From positions 1 through 41,230 of the forward strand of contig JAJFJS010000090.1 in NCBI GenBank assembly GCA_021773815.1: DNA of 41,230 bases. Reading direction: 5' to 3'. Position numbers and translations under genes: made by a program. Origin of the DNA: Gammaproteobacteria bacterium (GTDB lineage Bacteria; Pseudomonadota; Gammaproteobacteria; Steroidobacterales; GCA-2729495). Each line of letters begins with the position of its first letter. Positions within the stretch are counted from its first letter, which is position 1. Below, one piece after another: positions 17,189 through 30,144 of the stretch. The notes below the pieces were generated by a model. That model did not search any database. It was not told the origin of the DNA and worked only from the letters and a program-made list of their open reading frames with translations.

Positions 17189-18996
17189 CGGCGGTGGGGG
17201 AACCGTTGCTATCGGTCACCGCGCTCGACGTGACGTTCGACACCGCCGACGGTCCCGTGCATGCGGTCCGTGATCTGAGCTTTGACGTCGCCCACGCCGA
17301 AACGCTGGGCATCGTCGGCGAGTCGGGTTCCGGCAAGACCCAGACCGTCCTCGCGGCGCTCGGCCTGCTGGCCCCGAACGGCGCCGCCACCGGCCGGGCG
17401 CTGTTCGAGGGCCGTGACCTGCTGCTCCTGTCTGAGTCGCAACTGCGCGAGATTCGCGGTAACCGCATCGCGATGATCTTCCAGGATCCGATGACCTCGC
17501 TGAATCCCTACCTGACGATCGGTCGGCAGATGGCCGAGGTCCTGCGCCGACACCGCGGCCTCGACCGGCGCGCCGCGCTGCGTGAATGCGTGATGCTGCT
17601 CGATGCCGTGCAGATCGCCGATGCCCGGCGGCGCCTCGATCAGTATCCGCATGAACTTTCGGGCGGCATGCGCCAGCGCATCATGATCGCGGCAGCGTTG
17701 CTGTGCCGGCCCGCGCTGCTGATCGCCGACGAACCGACGACGGCGCTCGACGTGACGGTGCAGGCGCAGATCCTGATGCTGCTCGGCGAGTTGCGGGCGG
17801 AATTTTCCACGTCGATCATCCTGATCACGCACGATCTCGGTGTCGTGGCCGGCACCTGCGAGCGCGTTATGGTGATGCGCGACGGGGTCATGCAGGAGAG
17901 CGGCGCGATCGACGATGTCTTCTTCGGTTCCACGAACGACTATACGCGTGCGCTGCTCGCGGCCGTGCCGCGGCTGGACGGTGAGAACGCCGATGCGTTG
18001 CGGCCTGCGCCGGATGATGCGGCGCCGATACTTGCCGCCGCCAACATCAGCGTGGACTTTCGTCTGCCGGCCGATAGATGGTTCGGCCCGGCCCGTTACC
18101 TGCGGGCGGTCGATGACGTGTCCATCGACATTCGGCCCGGTGAAACCGTGGGTATCGTCGGGGAATCGGGCTGCGGCAAGTCGACGCTGGCGCGCGCGAT
18201 CCTGCGGCTTGTCGACATGCATGAAGGTCGGGTCAGCCTGCTGGGCCGCGATCTGTCCGGACTCGACAAAGCGACGCTGCGCGGCGCGCGCCGGGATATG
18301 CAGATGATCTTTCAGGACCCGCTGGCGTCGCTGGATCCGCGCATGTCGATCGGGCGCATTGTCGGCGAGCCGCTCGAGACGTTCTTCCCGGCGCTGTCCG
18401 CCGCCGAACGCGCGGATCGCATCGCCGGGATGTTGCGGCGGGTCGGGCTCGATCCCGAGTGCGTGAACCGCTACCCGCACGAGTTTTCCGGCGGCCAGTG
18501 TCAGCGTATCGGCATCGCGCGCGCGCTGATCTGCAGGCCGCGGCTGGTGATCTGCGATGAACCGGTCAGCGCGCTGGATGTCACGATTCAGGCGCAGATC
18601 ATCGCGCTGCTGATCGACCTGCAGCGCGAGTTGCAGCTGGCCGTCGTGTTCATCGCGCACGATCTGGCCGTCGTGCGGCGCATCAGTCACCGGGTTGTCG
18701 TGATGTACCTGGGCAATGCGGTCGAGGTTGCCGCGACCCGGACGCTTTTCGCGACGCCGCTGCATCCGTATACCCGCGCGCTGATCGCGGCGGCGCCGGT
18801 GCCTGATCCGCGCATCGAGCGGTCCCGCCGCCGCGCGTCGGTGCGGGGTGAGGTACCGTCGCCGCTGGAACGCCCGACCGGGTGCGCGTTCCAGACCCGC
18901 TGCGTGCATGCCGAGCGCCGCTGTGAGCTGCAGCAACCCGCGCTGGCCCGCCACGGCGCCTCGTCCGTGGCCTGTTTGCGGGTCGGTGAGATCTGA
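17185..18996 (+). CDS. Fused oligopeptide ABC transporter ATPase (OppD-OppF in one chain)
   Basis: One 603-residue chain with two complete ABC ATPase domains. The first has Walker A GESGSGKT (45-52) and signature LSGGMRQR (158-165). The second has Walker [10 protein letters not shown] (326-334) and signature FSGGQCQR (434-441). Each half also has its Walker B ([12 protein letters not shown] and [12 protein letters not shown]). Only the second half ends in the cysteine-rich oligopeptide/dipeptide C-terminal segment ([14 protein letters not shown]). Separate oppD and oppF genes are the common form; fusions occur in YejF and GsiA. The start GTG at 17185 overlaps the oppC stop by four bases. Confidence 0.95.
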   Translation: MTAVGEPLLSVTALDVTFDTADGPVHAVRDLSFDVAHAETLGIVGESGSGKTQTVLAALGLLAPNGAATGRALFEGRDLLLLSESQLREIRGNRIAMIFQDPMTSLNPYLTIGRQMAEVLRRHRGLDRRAALRECVMLLDAVQIADARRRLDQYPHELSGGMRQRIMIAAALLCRPALLIADEPTTALDVTVQAQILMLLGELRAEFSTSIILITHDLGVVAGTCERVMVMRDGVMQESGAIDDVFFGSTNDYTRALLAAVPRLDGENADALRPAPDDAAPILAAANISVDFRLPADRWFGPARYLRAVDDVSIDIRPGETVGIVGESGCGKSTLARAILRLVDMHEGRVSLLGRDLSGLDKATLRGARRDMQMIFQDPLASLDPRMSIGRIVGEPLETFFPALSAAERADRIAGMLRRVGLDPECVNRYPHEFSGGQCQRIGIARALICRPRLVICDEPVSALDVTIQAQIIALLIDLQRELQLAVVFIAHDLAVVRRISHRVVVMYLGNAVEVAATRTLFATPLHPYTRALIAAAPVPDPRIERSRRRASVRGEVPSPLERPTGCAFQTRCVHAERRCELQQPALARHGASSVACLRVGEI

Positions 18997-19078
18997 TGTT
19001 GCCCGTGCCGTGGTCTGGCAAATCCCGGATCGGGCCACTACCATAGCGGGCCGCCGCCCATCAGACTGTGAGGAGCCA

Positions 19079-19690
19079 ATGGAAAACGTGCGACCAATCT
19101 TGCTGACACTCCTGGTGCTGGCCGTTGCCGGCGCCTCATTGCCCGCCGCCGCCGCAGGCGATGCCGAGCGCGGCGCCGTGCTGGCAACAACCTGCATGGG
19201 TTGTCATGGCATTCCCGGCTACCGCAACGCCTATCCGTCCTACCGTGTGCCGAAGCTCGCCGGCCAGCATGCCGATTACCTGGCGATCGGGCTGAACGGC
19301 TATAAGAATGCGGGTCGCGCGCACGAGACGATGCAGGCACAGGCTGTCGACCTGTCGGCTCAGGACATCCAGGATGTCGCGACGTATTTTGCGTCCAGTG
19401 GTGAACTGGCAGCCGGCACGCCGCAGTCCGGCGAACGCGTTGCGCGGGGCAAGGAGAAGGCGGCCGTTTGCACGGCCTGCCACGGCGCGAACGGCGTCAG
19501 CACGATGCCGACCTGGCCGACGCTGGCCGGTCAGCACGAAGATTATCTGCGCCAGGCGCTCACGCAGTACCAGCTCGGCGAGCGCACGGATCCGGTCATG
19601 GCCGGCCAGGTCAACGACCTCAGCGAGGCAGATATTGCCGATCTCGCCGCCTACTTTGCCGCGCAGCCCGGCCTCGTGTCGATTGATTGA
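19079..19690 (+). CDS. Dihaem cytochrome c4
   Basis: A 203-residue periplasmic protein with an N-terminal signal peptide (cleavage probably after LPAAAA, near 26) and two haem c sites, CMGCH (39-43) and CTACH (131-135). Each half has a downstream methionine as possible axial ligand (M85 in HETM, M174 in PVMAGQ) and repeats the LAGQHxDYL segment, as expected for cytochrome c4. Cytochrome c4 passes electrons to terminal oxidases or other periplasmic enzymes. The ATG at 19079 has AGGAG just upstream; the frame runs further upstream inside oppDF, but that part is not coding. It could serve the flavin-dependent cluster upstream, although nothing links them directly. Confidence 0.93.
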   Translation: MENVRPILLTLLVLAVAGASLPAAAAGDAERGAVLATTCMGCHGIPGYRNAYPSYRVPKLAGQHADYLAIGLNGYKNAGRAHETMQAQAVDLSAQDIQDVATYFASSGELAAGTPQSGERVARGKEKAAVCTACHGANGVSTMPTWPTLAGQHEDYLRQALTQYQLGERTDPVMAGQVNDLSEADIADLAAYFAAQPGLVSID

Positions 19691-19751
19691 GCGCGGGTGA
19701 CGCGATGCACTTGTCGTCCGGCCCGGCCTTGAACGCCGGCGCGGTCGGCCC

Positions 19752-20750
19752 GTGAGCGACCCGACCTTCAAAGCCTTTCGTATTCATTCTGCCGACGGCC
19801 GCAAGGTTGAACCGCGGCTGGAGACACTGACGCTGGATGACCTGAGCGCCGGCGATGTCGTCATCCGGGGCGCCTGGTCGAGCATCAATTACAAGGATGC
19901 GCTGGCCGCGACCGGGGTCGGACGAATCCTCAGGTCTTTCCCGCTCGTCGGTGGCGTCGATATCGCCGGCACTGTCGTATCGTCCTCGGATCCGCGCGTG
20001 GCCGTGGGCGACGAGGTAATCGTCAACGGCTGCGGCCTGAGCGAGACGCACGACGGCGGGTTCGCCGAGTTCGCGCGGGTCCGCGGTGAATGGACGACGC
20101 CGATCCCGGCGGGCCTCGATGCGCGGACTGCGATGGGCCTGGGCACGGCCGGCTTCACGGCGGCGCTGGCGATACACCGGATGGAACAGAATGGCCAGGC
20201 GCCGGGCAACGGGCCGGTGCTCGTCAACGGGGCGACCGGCGGCGTCGGCAGCGTGGCCATCGACATGCTTAGCCGGCGTGGCTACAGCGTGACGGCGCTG
20301 ACCGGCAAGACCACGGCGACCGACTACCTGACCGGCCTCGGTGCGGATACGGTACTGCATACCGCAGCGCTGGATATGGGTACTCGCCCACTGGAGAAGG
20401 CGCTGTGGGCGGGGGCGATCGATAACCTCGGCGGCGACATCCTCGCGTGGCTGACGCGCACGATGCAGCCGCACGGCAATATCGCGAGCATCGGGATGGC
20501 CGCCGGTATCGAGCTGTCCACGACGGTGATGCCGTTCATTCTGCGTGGCGTGAACCTGCTCGGGATCAATTCCGTCGAAGCGCCGCGCGCCGTGCGCATC
20601 GCGGTATGGAATCGCATCGCCGACGACCTGCGGCCGGCGCACCTCGACGACATTGTCCGGCACGAGATTTCGCTCGACGACCTGGTTGAAGCCTTTCCGG
20701 CCTATATCGACGGCAGCGTTATCGGCCGAACGATCGTGCGCCTGCGCTGA
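19752..20750 (+). CDS. acuI: AcuI/YhdH-type NADPH-dependent acryloyl-CoA reductase (quinone oxidoreductase family)
   Basis: A 332-residue zinc-free medium-chain dehydrogenase/reductase. It has WSSINYKDALAATG near the N-terminus, the nucleotide-binding loop NGATGGVGS (159-167), and IASIGMAAG and LLGINSVEAPR typical of the YhdH/AcuI subfamily. AcuI reduces acryloyl-CoA to propionyl-CoA, for example after DMSP cleavage or in 3-hydroxypropionate metabolism. The start is GTG at 19752. No DMSP lyase or other acu gene is in the window, so the physiological role stays open. Confidence 0.88.
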   Translation: MSDPTFKAFRIHSADGRKVEPRLETLTLDDLSAGDVVIRGAWSSINYKDALAATGVGRILRSFPLVGGVDIAGTVVSSSDPRVAVGDEVIVNGCGLSETHDGGFAEFARVRGEWTTPIPAGLDARTAMGLGTAGFTAALAIHRMEQNGQAPGNGPVLVNGATGGVGSVAIDMLSRRGYSVTALTGKTTATDYLTGLGADTVLHTAALDMGTRPLEKALWAGAIDNLGGDILAWLTRTMQPHGNIASIGMAAGIELSTTVMPFILRGVNLLGINSVEAPRAVRIAVWNRIADDLRPAHLDDIVRHEISLDDLVEAFPAYIDGSVIGRTIVRLR

Positions 20751-20785
20751 TTCCCCCGGACCGGGTTTTTCGGTAGCGTGTCGGC

Positions 20786-21433
20786 ATGAGAGCGCTTCAG
20801 ACAGAACCGGAACTTGAGGATCTGCTGCGCACGGGGCTCGCGGCGATGGAAATCGACGCGGCGCCGGACGTGGTGCGCCGCTGCTCGCGGCTGTTGCGGC
20901 TGTTGGAGAAGTGGAACCGCGCCTTCAACCTGACCGCCGTTCGCGATCCGTCCGAGATGGTGGCGCGCCATATTCTCGATTCGCTGAGCGCGCGACCGTT
21001 CCTGAGCGGCGCCTCCGTGCTCGATGTCGGCACCGGGGCAGGGTTTCCGGGGTTACCGCTGGCCATCGTCGAGCCACGGCGTCACTTTACGTTGCTCGAT
21101 TCGGCCGGCAAGAAAATTCGCTTCCTGCGCCATGTGCTCGGCGAGCTCGCGCTTGATAATGTGGTCGTGGAGCAGGCGCGCGTAGAAGTATTCGAGCCGG
21201 CAGACCTATATGATGTGGTCGTCAGCCGGGCATTCGCCTCGACCAGCGACTTCGTGCGCCGGTGCGGGCGGCTGGTGGCAACCGGAGGGCGCCTGCTGGC
21301 GATGAAGGGCCGTTATCCGGACGGCGAATCGGGGGCGTTGCCGGGTGGCTGGGAGGTTACCGAGGCGACGCGCGTTACGGTGCCGGGCGTGGCCGGCGAT
21401 CGACACATGGTCGTCATGCGGCGCCGTGACTGA
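20786..21433 (+). CDS. rsmG: 16S rRNA (guanine-N7) methyltransferase RsmG (GidB)
   Basis: RsmG methylates N7 of G527 in 16S rRNA using SAM. The 215-residue product has the family hallmarks KWNRAFNLTAVRDPSEMV, the SAM-binding LDVGTGAGFPGLPLAI and the SRAFAS segment. It precedes parA by 24 bases, the standard rsmG-parA-parB arrangement, but is detached from mnmG. Confidence 0.96.
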   Translation: MRALQTEPELEDLLRTGLAAMEIDAAPDVVRRCSRLLRLLEKWNRAFNLTAVRDPSEMVARHILDSLSARPFLSGASVLDVGTGAGFPGLPLAIVEPRRHFTLLDSAGKKIRFLRHVLGELALDNVVVEQARVEVFEPADLYDVVVSRAFASTSDFVRRCGRLVATGGRLLAMKGRYPDGESGALPGGWEVTEATRVTVPGVAGDRHMVVMRRRD

Positions 21434-21457
21434 AAACACCTGACCAGGCGGAACGAC

Positions 21458-22246
21458 ATGGGCGAAATCATCGCCGTGACCAATCAGAAAGGCGGCGTCG
21501 GCAAGACGACGACCTGCGTCAATCTCGCGGCGGCGCTGGCGACGATGAATCGCCGTGTGCTGGTCGTGGATTTTGACCCGCAGGGCAACGCCACGACGGG
21601 CTGCGGCATCGACAAGGAAGGGATCGAGCTGTCGTCGTGCGAGGTCATCCTCGGCGAGGCGACCGCGCTCGATGCGATTCAGTCGGCGCAGGACGGCGCG
21701 TTCTCGGTGTTGCCGGCGAACTCCGACCTGACGGTGGCCGAGGTGCGGCTGTTGCAGGAACTCGGCCGCGAGCAGAAGTTGCGCAATGCGCTCGAACCGG
21801 TTCGCGCCCTGTATGACTATGTGCTGATCGATTGCCCGCCGACGATCAACATGCTGACGCTCAACGCGCTGACGGCCGCCGACGGTGCACTGATCCCGAT
21901 TCAGTGTGAGTACTACGCGCTCGAAGGCCTGTCGTCGCTGCTCGAAACGGTCAAGCAGGTGCGCAACACCGTCAACCACGCATTGCGAATCAAGGGACTG
22001 CTGCGGACGATGTTCGATCCGCGCAACAACCTCGCCCGCGAGGTTTCCGAGCAGTTGCTCAAACACTTCGGCGACAAGGTGTATTCGACCGTGATCCCGC
22101 GCAACGTGCGGCTCGCGGAGGCGCCGAGCTTCGGCCTGTCGATATTGCTGCATGACCGCGAATCGACCGGCGCGAAGGCGTATACGGCCCTGGCCGAAGA
22201 GATCTGTGCGCAGGAACCGGGCGCCCGCGAGGCCGGCGCCGCGTAG
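21458..22246 (+). CDS. parA: Chromosome-partitioning ATPase ParA (Soj)
   Basis: A 262-residue ParA/MinD-family ATPase with the deviant Walker A KGGVGKTTT near the N-terminus, FDPQGNAT, and the DCPPTINMLTLNAL switch region. It moves the ParB-bound origin region apart after replication. The full length and the origin-proximal position argue for the chromosomal rather than a plasmid type. A palindrome-rich gap of 189 bases separates it from parB. Confidence 0.96.
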   Translation: MGEIIAVTNQKGGVGKTTTCVNLAAALATMNRRVLVVDFDPQGNATTGCGIDKEGIELSSCEVILGEATALDAIQSAQDGAFSVLPANSDLTVAEVRLLQELGREQKLRNALEPVRALYDYVLIDCPPTINMLTLNALTAADGALIPIQCEYYALEGLSSLLETVKQVRNTVNHALRIKGLLRTMFDPRNNLAREVSEQLLKHFGDKVYSTVIPRNVRLAEAPSFGLSILLHDRESTGAKAYTALAEEICAQEPGAREAGAA

Positions 22247-22286
22247 CGGGAATGACGGAATTCCACCGGCACGGGTGCCAGGAATT

Positions 22287-22383
22287 GGTGTCTGACACCA
22301 TTTTCAGACGCAATTTTCAGACACCCTTAATATCACCTACTATTCCCTGTAAATCTGAAATAGGGCGTCAGACCCCGATTTTC
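22287..22383. repeat. Palindromic GTC-TGAC repeat patch between parA and parB
   Basis: The patch begins with GGTGTCTGACACC (22287-22299), an exact odd palindrome. Next come two near-copies of TTTTCAGACRC (from about 22302), and then TCAGACCCCGATTTTC (22368-22383). Similar motifs recur at 34252-34272 and, in variant form, at 40121-40183. It resembles REP-like intergenic repeats found in many environmental gammaproteobacteria. It interrupts a gene pair that is usually tightly spaced. Confidence 0.5.
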
Positions 22384-22435
22384 GGGCTAGAATCCGATGC
22401 CATCTATGGCTGCCACCCCGGATGCGGAGTTGTCA

Positions 22436-23344
22436 ATGAGCGCAAAAAGAACCGGGCTCGGACGTGGGCTGGACGCCCTGCTGGGTGATGTTGATATTTC
22501 GCCGGCGCCGGTGGCTGTCGGCGGACCCGCTCGATCAGCGCCGGACAGTGACCTGCGCATGATTCCGGTCGATCTGCTGCGGCGCGGGGCCTATCAGCCT
22601 CGCCAGGTCATGCGCCAGGAGGGGCTCGAAGAACTGGCCGACTCGATTCGCGCCCAGGGACTGGTGCAGCCGATCGTGGTTCGCCCGCTCAAGGGTCAGG
22701 ATGCCGGTGGCACGCGGCAGTACGAGATCGTCGCCGGCGAACGCCGCTGGCGTGCCGCACAGCTGGCAGGGCTGGCCGAGATCCCGGCCGTCGTCAGGGA
22801 TCTGCCCGATTCGGCGGCGATCGCCGTCGCGTTGATCGAGAACATCCAGCGCGAGAACCTGAGTCCGCTCGAAGAAGCCGGTTCCCTGCGGCGCCTGATC
22901 GATGAGTTCGAGCTGACGCATCAGCAGGCCGCCGACGCGATCGGCCGCTCGCGAACGGCCGTCAGCAACCTGCTGCGTCTGCTCGATTTGGGTGAAGAGG
23001 CCAAGGCTCTCGTGACGGCCGGCAAGCTGGAAATGGGCCATGCCCGTGCCCTGCTGTCGATCACGGCGCCGCGCGTCCAGGCCGAACTGGCGGCGCTGAT
23101 CGCCCGCAAGGGCCTGTCTGTCCGGGCGACCGAGGCGCTGGTGCGCAAGACCCAGAGCGGCGGCAAGGAGCCCGCATCGCCCCGTGCCGGCGGAGATCCG
23201 AACATTCGCCGCCTGCAGACCGACCTGTCCGAACGCCTCGGCGCGCCGGTGACGATCCAGCATCGCGCCAAGGGCAACGGCCGGCTCGTCGTGACCTACC
23301 ACAGCCTTGATGAGCTCGACGGTATTTTGTCGCATATCAAATAG
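22436..23344 (+). CDS. parB: Chromosome-partitioning protein ParB (Spo0J)
   Basis: ParB binds parS sites, spreads along DNA as a CTP-dependent clamp and loads partition machinery. The 302-residue product has the N-terminal KRTGLGRGLDALLG motif (ParA-interacting), the CTP-binding ParB/Srx region with GERRWRAAQLAGL and ENIQRENLSPLEEA, a helix-turn-helix (THQQAADAIGRSRTAVSNLL), and the C-terminal dimer domain. I chose ATG at 22436 because GGAG lies seven bases upstream; the in-frame ATG at 22397 has none. I found no convincing parS palindrome inside the window. Confidence 0.96.
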   Translation: MSAKRTGLGRGLDALLGDVDISPAPVAVGGPARSAPDSDLRMIPVDLLRRGAYQPRQVMRQEGLEELADSIRAQGLVQPIVVRPLKGQDAGGTRQYEIVAGERRWRAAQLAGLAEIPAVVRDLPDSAAIAVALIENIQRENLSPLEEAGSLRRLIDEFELTHQQAADAIGRSRTAVSNLLRLLDLGEEAKALVTAGKLEMGHARALLSITAPRVQAELAALIARKGLSVRATEALVRKTQSGGKEPASPRAGGDPNIRRLQTDLSERLGAPVTIQHRAKGNGRLVVTYHSLDELDGILSHIK

Positions 23345-23404
23345 GCGCATCCCGCGCCGGCGGCGGCCATCGGTAAGTACCTAAGCGCATGATCCGCTGC
23401 GCCC

Positions 23405-23433
23405 TTGAACCGGGTTGGGGCTATCCGTAGAAT
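23405..23433 (+). promoter_or_regulatory. Probable sigma-70 promoter upstream of the atp operon
   Basis: TTGAAC (23405-23410), a 17-base spacer, and TAGAAT (23428-23433) make one of the best promoter matches in the window. Transcription would begin near 23440, about 135 bases before atpI. A terminator-like hairpin lies between this promoter and atpI. Confidence 0.6.
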
Positions 23434-23465
23434 ACGCGGGCTAACCGGCGGGTAGGCCGGATGTT

Positions 23466-23508
23466 GCCACGCGTCGCCGCGTAGACGGCGGCTGAAGTGG
23501 CTTTTTTT
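23466..23508 (+). terminator. Intrinsic terminator or attenuator in the atp leader
   Basis: GCCAC (23466-23470) pairs with GTGGC (23497-23501), with an inner GCCGC/GCGGC stem (23476-23480 and 23488-23492), and the outer stem runs straight into seven T residues (23502-23508). This is the clearest Rho-independent terminator shape in the window. It may end the parAB transcript. Because it lies downstream of the promoter at 23405 it could also act as an attenuator of the ATP synthase operon. Confidence 0.65.
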
Positions 23509-23575
23509 GTACCCACGATCCTGCACGCAAGGGGCCGACAAGGGTCTCGCGTCAGGGTATTGGCAGACAATCAAT

Positions 23576-24875
<1,300 letters not shown>

Positions 24876-24911
24876 GCTGTGTTTTCTTTTCATGTCCAAA
24901 ATGCTTTGTAG

Positions 24912-25190
<279 letters not shown>

Positions 25191-25244
25191 GTCTGTTTTG
25201 CCCGTTGTGAATATTTGGGCGAATCGTAAATCAGGAGAAGCCAG

Positions 25245-25715
25245 GTGGATCTGAACGCCACACTAATCGGCCAGACGATAGCGATGATCGTGTTCGTCTG
25301 GTTCTGCATGAAGTTTGTATGGCCGCCGTTGATGGGCATGATCGAGGAACGTCAGATTGAAATTGCTGACGGACTCGCTGCTGCCGACAAAGGCGCGCGA
25401 TCGCTGGAACTGGCCGAGGTCGAAAAGACGAAGATGCTCGATCAGGCGCGAGGACAGGCGCGGGAAATCATCGAGCAGGCGAACACGCGTGCCGGCGGCA
25501 TCGTCAACGAGGCGCGGACGACGGCCGATCAGGAGCGGGAGCGGATTCTGGTCTCGGCCCGGGCCGAGGTCGAGCAGGAAGTGAACCGGGCCCGCGAGGA
25601 ACTTCGCCGCCAGGTGGCGGAAATCGCCGTCGACGGTGCCAGGAAGATAATCGGCCGGGAAATCAACGCAGCCACCCACCGCGATCTGCTCGACAACCTG
25701 GCGCGGGAGATCTAG
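25245..25715 (+). CDS. atpF: ATP synthase F0 subunit b
   Basis: The 156-residue peripheral-stalk subunit has one N-terminal membrane helix (about 5-27, TIAMIVFVWFCMKFVWPPLM), then a long charged coiled coil rich in E, R and A. The start is GTG at 25245, preceded by AGGAG. The length matches E. coli AtpF. Confidence 0.97.
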   Translation: MDLNATLIGQTIAMIVFVWFCMKFVWPPLMGMIEERQIEIADGLAAADKGARSLELAEVEKTKMLDQARGQAREIIEQANTRAGGIVNEARTTADQERERILVSARAEVEQEVNRAREELRRQVAEIAVDGARKIIGREINAATHRDLLDNLAREI

Positions 25716-25721
25716 CCGGAC

Positions 25722-26273
25722 ATGGCTGAGAAATCGAGCATCGCTCGGCCCTATGCGGAAGCGGCATTTGCGCTGGCACGAGAGGCCGGTGAGCTGGCCG
25801 GCTGGTCGGATTCGCTGCATGCGGCCGGTCACGCCGTTCGCGATGAATCGCTGGCGCGCATGATCGATCGTCCGCGTGCGGATGTTGCGCTGATCGTGGA
25901 CGTCATCGTCGATGTCTGTCGGCAGGCTTCGTCGTCGGCAGTCAGCGAAGACCGTCTGCGCAACCTGCTGCGCCTGTTGGCCGAGAACGGTCGCCTGGCC
26001 GCTCTGCCGGAAATCGCCGCGTTCTTCGATCTTCTCAAGTCGGACGTCGAAAACCGCGTCGATGTCGTGTTGACGGCCGCGGCAGCCGTGGATGAAGCAC
26101 AACAGGCAAAAATTATCGAAGCGCTGAAGAAGCGCTTCGGTCGCGATATTAATCTGCACTTCGAGCTGGACGAAACACTGATCGGCGGCGCCCGCCTGCA
26201 GGCGGGCGACCTCGTGATCGATGGTTCGATACGCACCGGTCTGGAAAAACTGTCCAGCACTCTGACGAACTAG
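25722..26273 (+). CDS. atpH: ATP synthase F1 subunit delta
   Basis: The 183-residue OSCP/delta subunit joins the peripheral stalk to the top of F1. It has the N-terminal RPYAEAAFALARE motif and the C-terminal GGARLQAGDLVIDGSIRTGL segment, both typical of the family. It starts six bases after atpF. Confidence 0.96.
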   Translation: MAEKSSIARPYAEAAFALAREAGELAGWSDSLHAAGHAVRDESLARMIDRPRADVALIVDVIVDVCRQASSSAVSEDRLRNLLRLLAENGRLAALPEIAAFFDLLKSDVENRVDVVLTAAAAVDEAQQAKIIEALKKRFGRDINLHFELDETLIGGARLQAGDLVIDGSIRTGLEKLSSTLTN

Positions 26274-26285
26274 AGGAAATACAAG

Positions 26286-27827
26286 ATGGCGATCAAAGCC
26301 TCTGAAATCAGCGAACTCATCAAAGCGCGCATCAAGGATTTCGATAGCGCCGCCGAGGCGCGCGACGTCGGCACCGTAATTGCGGTCACTGACGGCATCA
26401 CGCGTATTCACGGCCTGGGCTCTGCCCAGTACGGTGAGATGCTCGAATTCCCGGGCGACACGTTTGGCCTCGCGCTGAATCTCGAGCAGGATTCGGTCGG
26501 CGCGGTCGTGCTGGGCGACTACAAGCACATCTCGGAAGGCGACGAGGTCAAGACGACGGGTCGCATTCTCGAAGTGCCGGTCGGGCGCGAGTTGCTTGGT
26601 CGTGTGGTGAACTCGCTCGGTGAGGCGATCGACGGCAAGGGCGCGATCAAAACGGCCCAGGTCTCGCCGATCGAAAAGGTCGCCCCGGGCGTTATCGAGC
26701 GTCAGTCGGTCGATCAGCCGGTGCAGACCGGCCTCAAGGCGATTGATGCGATGGTGCCGATCGGTCGTGGCCAGCGCGAGCTGATCATCGGCGATCGTCA
26801 GACCGGCAAGACGGCGGTGGCGATCGACGCAATCATCAACCAGAAAGGCACGGGCATAAAATGTGTCTATGTCGCGATCGGTCAGAAGGCATCGACGATC
26901 GCGAACGTCGTGCGTAAGCTCGAAGAGCATGGCGCGATGGAACATACGATCGTCGTCGCTGCGCCGGCGTCGGACTCGGCCGCCATGCAGTACATCGCAC
27001 CGTACTCGGGTTGCTCGATGGGCGAGTTCTTTCGAGATCGCGGCGAAGACGCCCTGATCATTTATGACGATCTGACCAAGCAGGCCTGGGCCTACCGCCA
27101 GGTGTCGTTGCTGCTGCGTCGTCCGCCGGGTCGCGAGGCCTATCCGGGTGACGTGTTCTATCTGCATTCGCGTTTGCTCGAACGTGCCGCGCGCATCAAT
27201 GCCAAGGAAGTCGAGCGACTGACCAACGGTGAGGTCAAGGGCAAAACCGGCTCGCTGACGGCGCTGCCGATCATCGAGACGCAGGCCGGAGACGTCTCCG
27301 CATTCGTGCCGACGAACGTGATCTCGATTACCGATGGTCAGATCTTCCTGGAAACCGATTTGTTCAACGCCGGTATCCGGCCCGCGATCAACGCCGGTCT
27401 GTCGGTGTCGCGAGTCGGTGGCGCGGCGCAGACGAAAATCATCAAGAAGCTCGGCGGCGGTGTCCGCCTCGCGCTCGCCCAGTTTCGCGAGCTGGCAGCG
27501 TTCGCGCAGTTTGCGTCGGATCTGGACGAGGCCACCCGCAAGCAGCTGTCGCGCGGCCAGCGCGTTACCGAACTGATGAAACAACCGCAGTACACACCGC
27601 TGTCGGTCGGCGACATGGCCGTCTCGCTATTTGCGGCGAACGAGGGCTATCTTGACGACGTCGATGCGAACAAGATCGTCCAGTTCGAGGCCGCGATGCA
27701 CTCGTACATCAACGACAAGTTTGCCGATCTGATCAAGGGAATCAACGATACCGGTGATTACAACGACGAAATCATCGCCGGCCTGAAGGCCGCAATCGAA
27801 GATTTCAAGGCAAACGGCGCTTATTAA
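26286..27827 (+). CDS. atpA: ATP synthase F1 subunit alpha
   Basis: A 513-residue non-catalytic nucleotide-binding subunit with Walker A GDRQTGKT (169-176, the same numbering as in E. coli), the [16 protein letters not shown]-type loop and the [13 protein letters not shown] signature. Length and sequence are fully typical. Confidence 0.98.
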   Translation: MAIKASEISELIKARIKDFDSAAEARDVGTVIAVTDGITRIHGLGSAQYGEMLEFPGDTFGLALNLEQDSVGAVVLGDYKHISEGDEVKTTGRILEVPVGRELLGRVVNSLGEAIDGKGAIKTAQVSPIEKVAPGVIERQSVDQPVQTGLKAIDAMVPIGRGQRELIIGDRQTGKTAVAIDAIINQKGTGIKCVYVAIGQKASTIANVVRKLEEHGAMEHTIVVAAPASDSAAMQYIAPYSGCSMGEFFRDRGEDALIIYDDLTKQAWAYRQVSLLLRRPPGREAYPGDVFYLHSRLLERAARINAKEVERLTNGEVKGKTGSLTALPIIETQAGDVSAFVPTNVISITDGQIFLETDLFNAGIRPAINAGLSVSRVGGAAQTKIIKKLGGGVRLALAQFRELAAFAQFASDLDEATRKQLSRGQRVTELMKQPQYTPLSVGDMAVSLFAANEGYLDDVDANKIVQFEAAMHSYINDKFADLIKGINDTGDYNDEIIAGLKAAIEDFKANGAY

Positions 27828-27875
27828 GGGTTGCTCGGCAAGAGCGGGAACCGGGGTTAACGAAGAACTGTATAC

Positions 27876-30126
<2,251 letters not shown>

Positions 30127-30144
30127 CGGGTCGAGGATGTCTTG

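Noticed and set aside
25263-27584. Very long open frame antisense to atpF, atpH and atpA
   Set aside because: The frame is a by-product of high GC content opposite three certain genes; its translation is rich in R, D and H with no family features. The same applies to the long antisense frames at 17209-19197, 13523-15529, 3289-4809 and 1355-2059.
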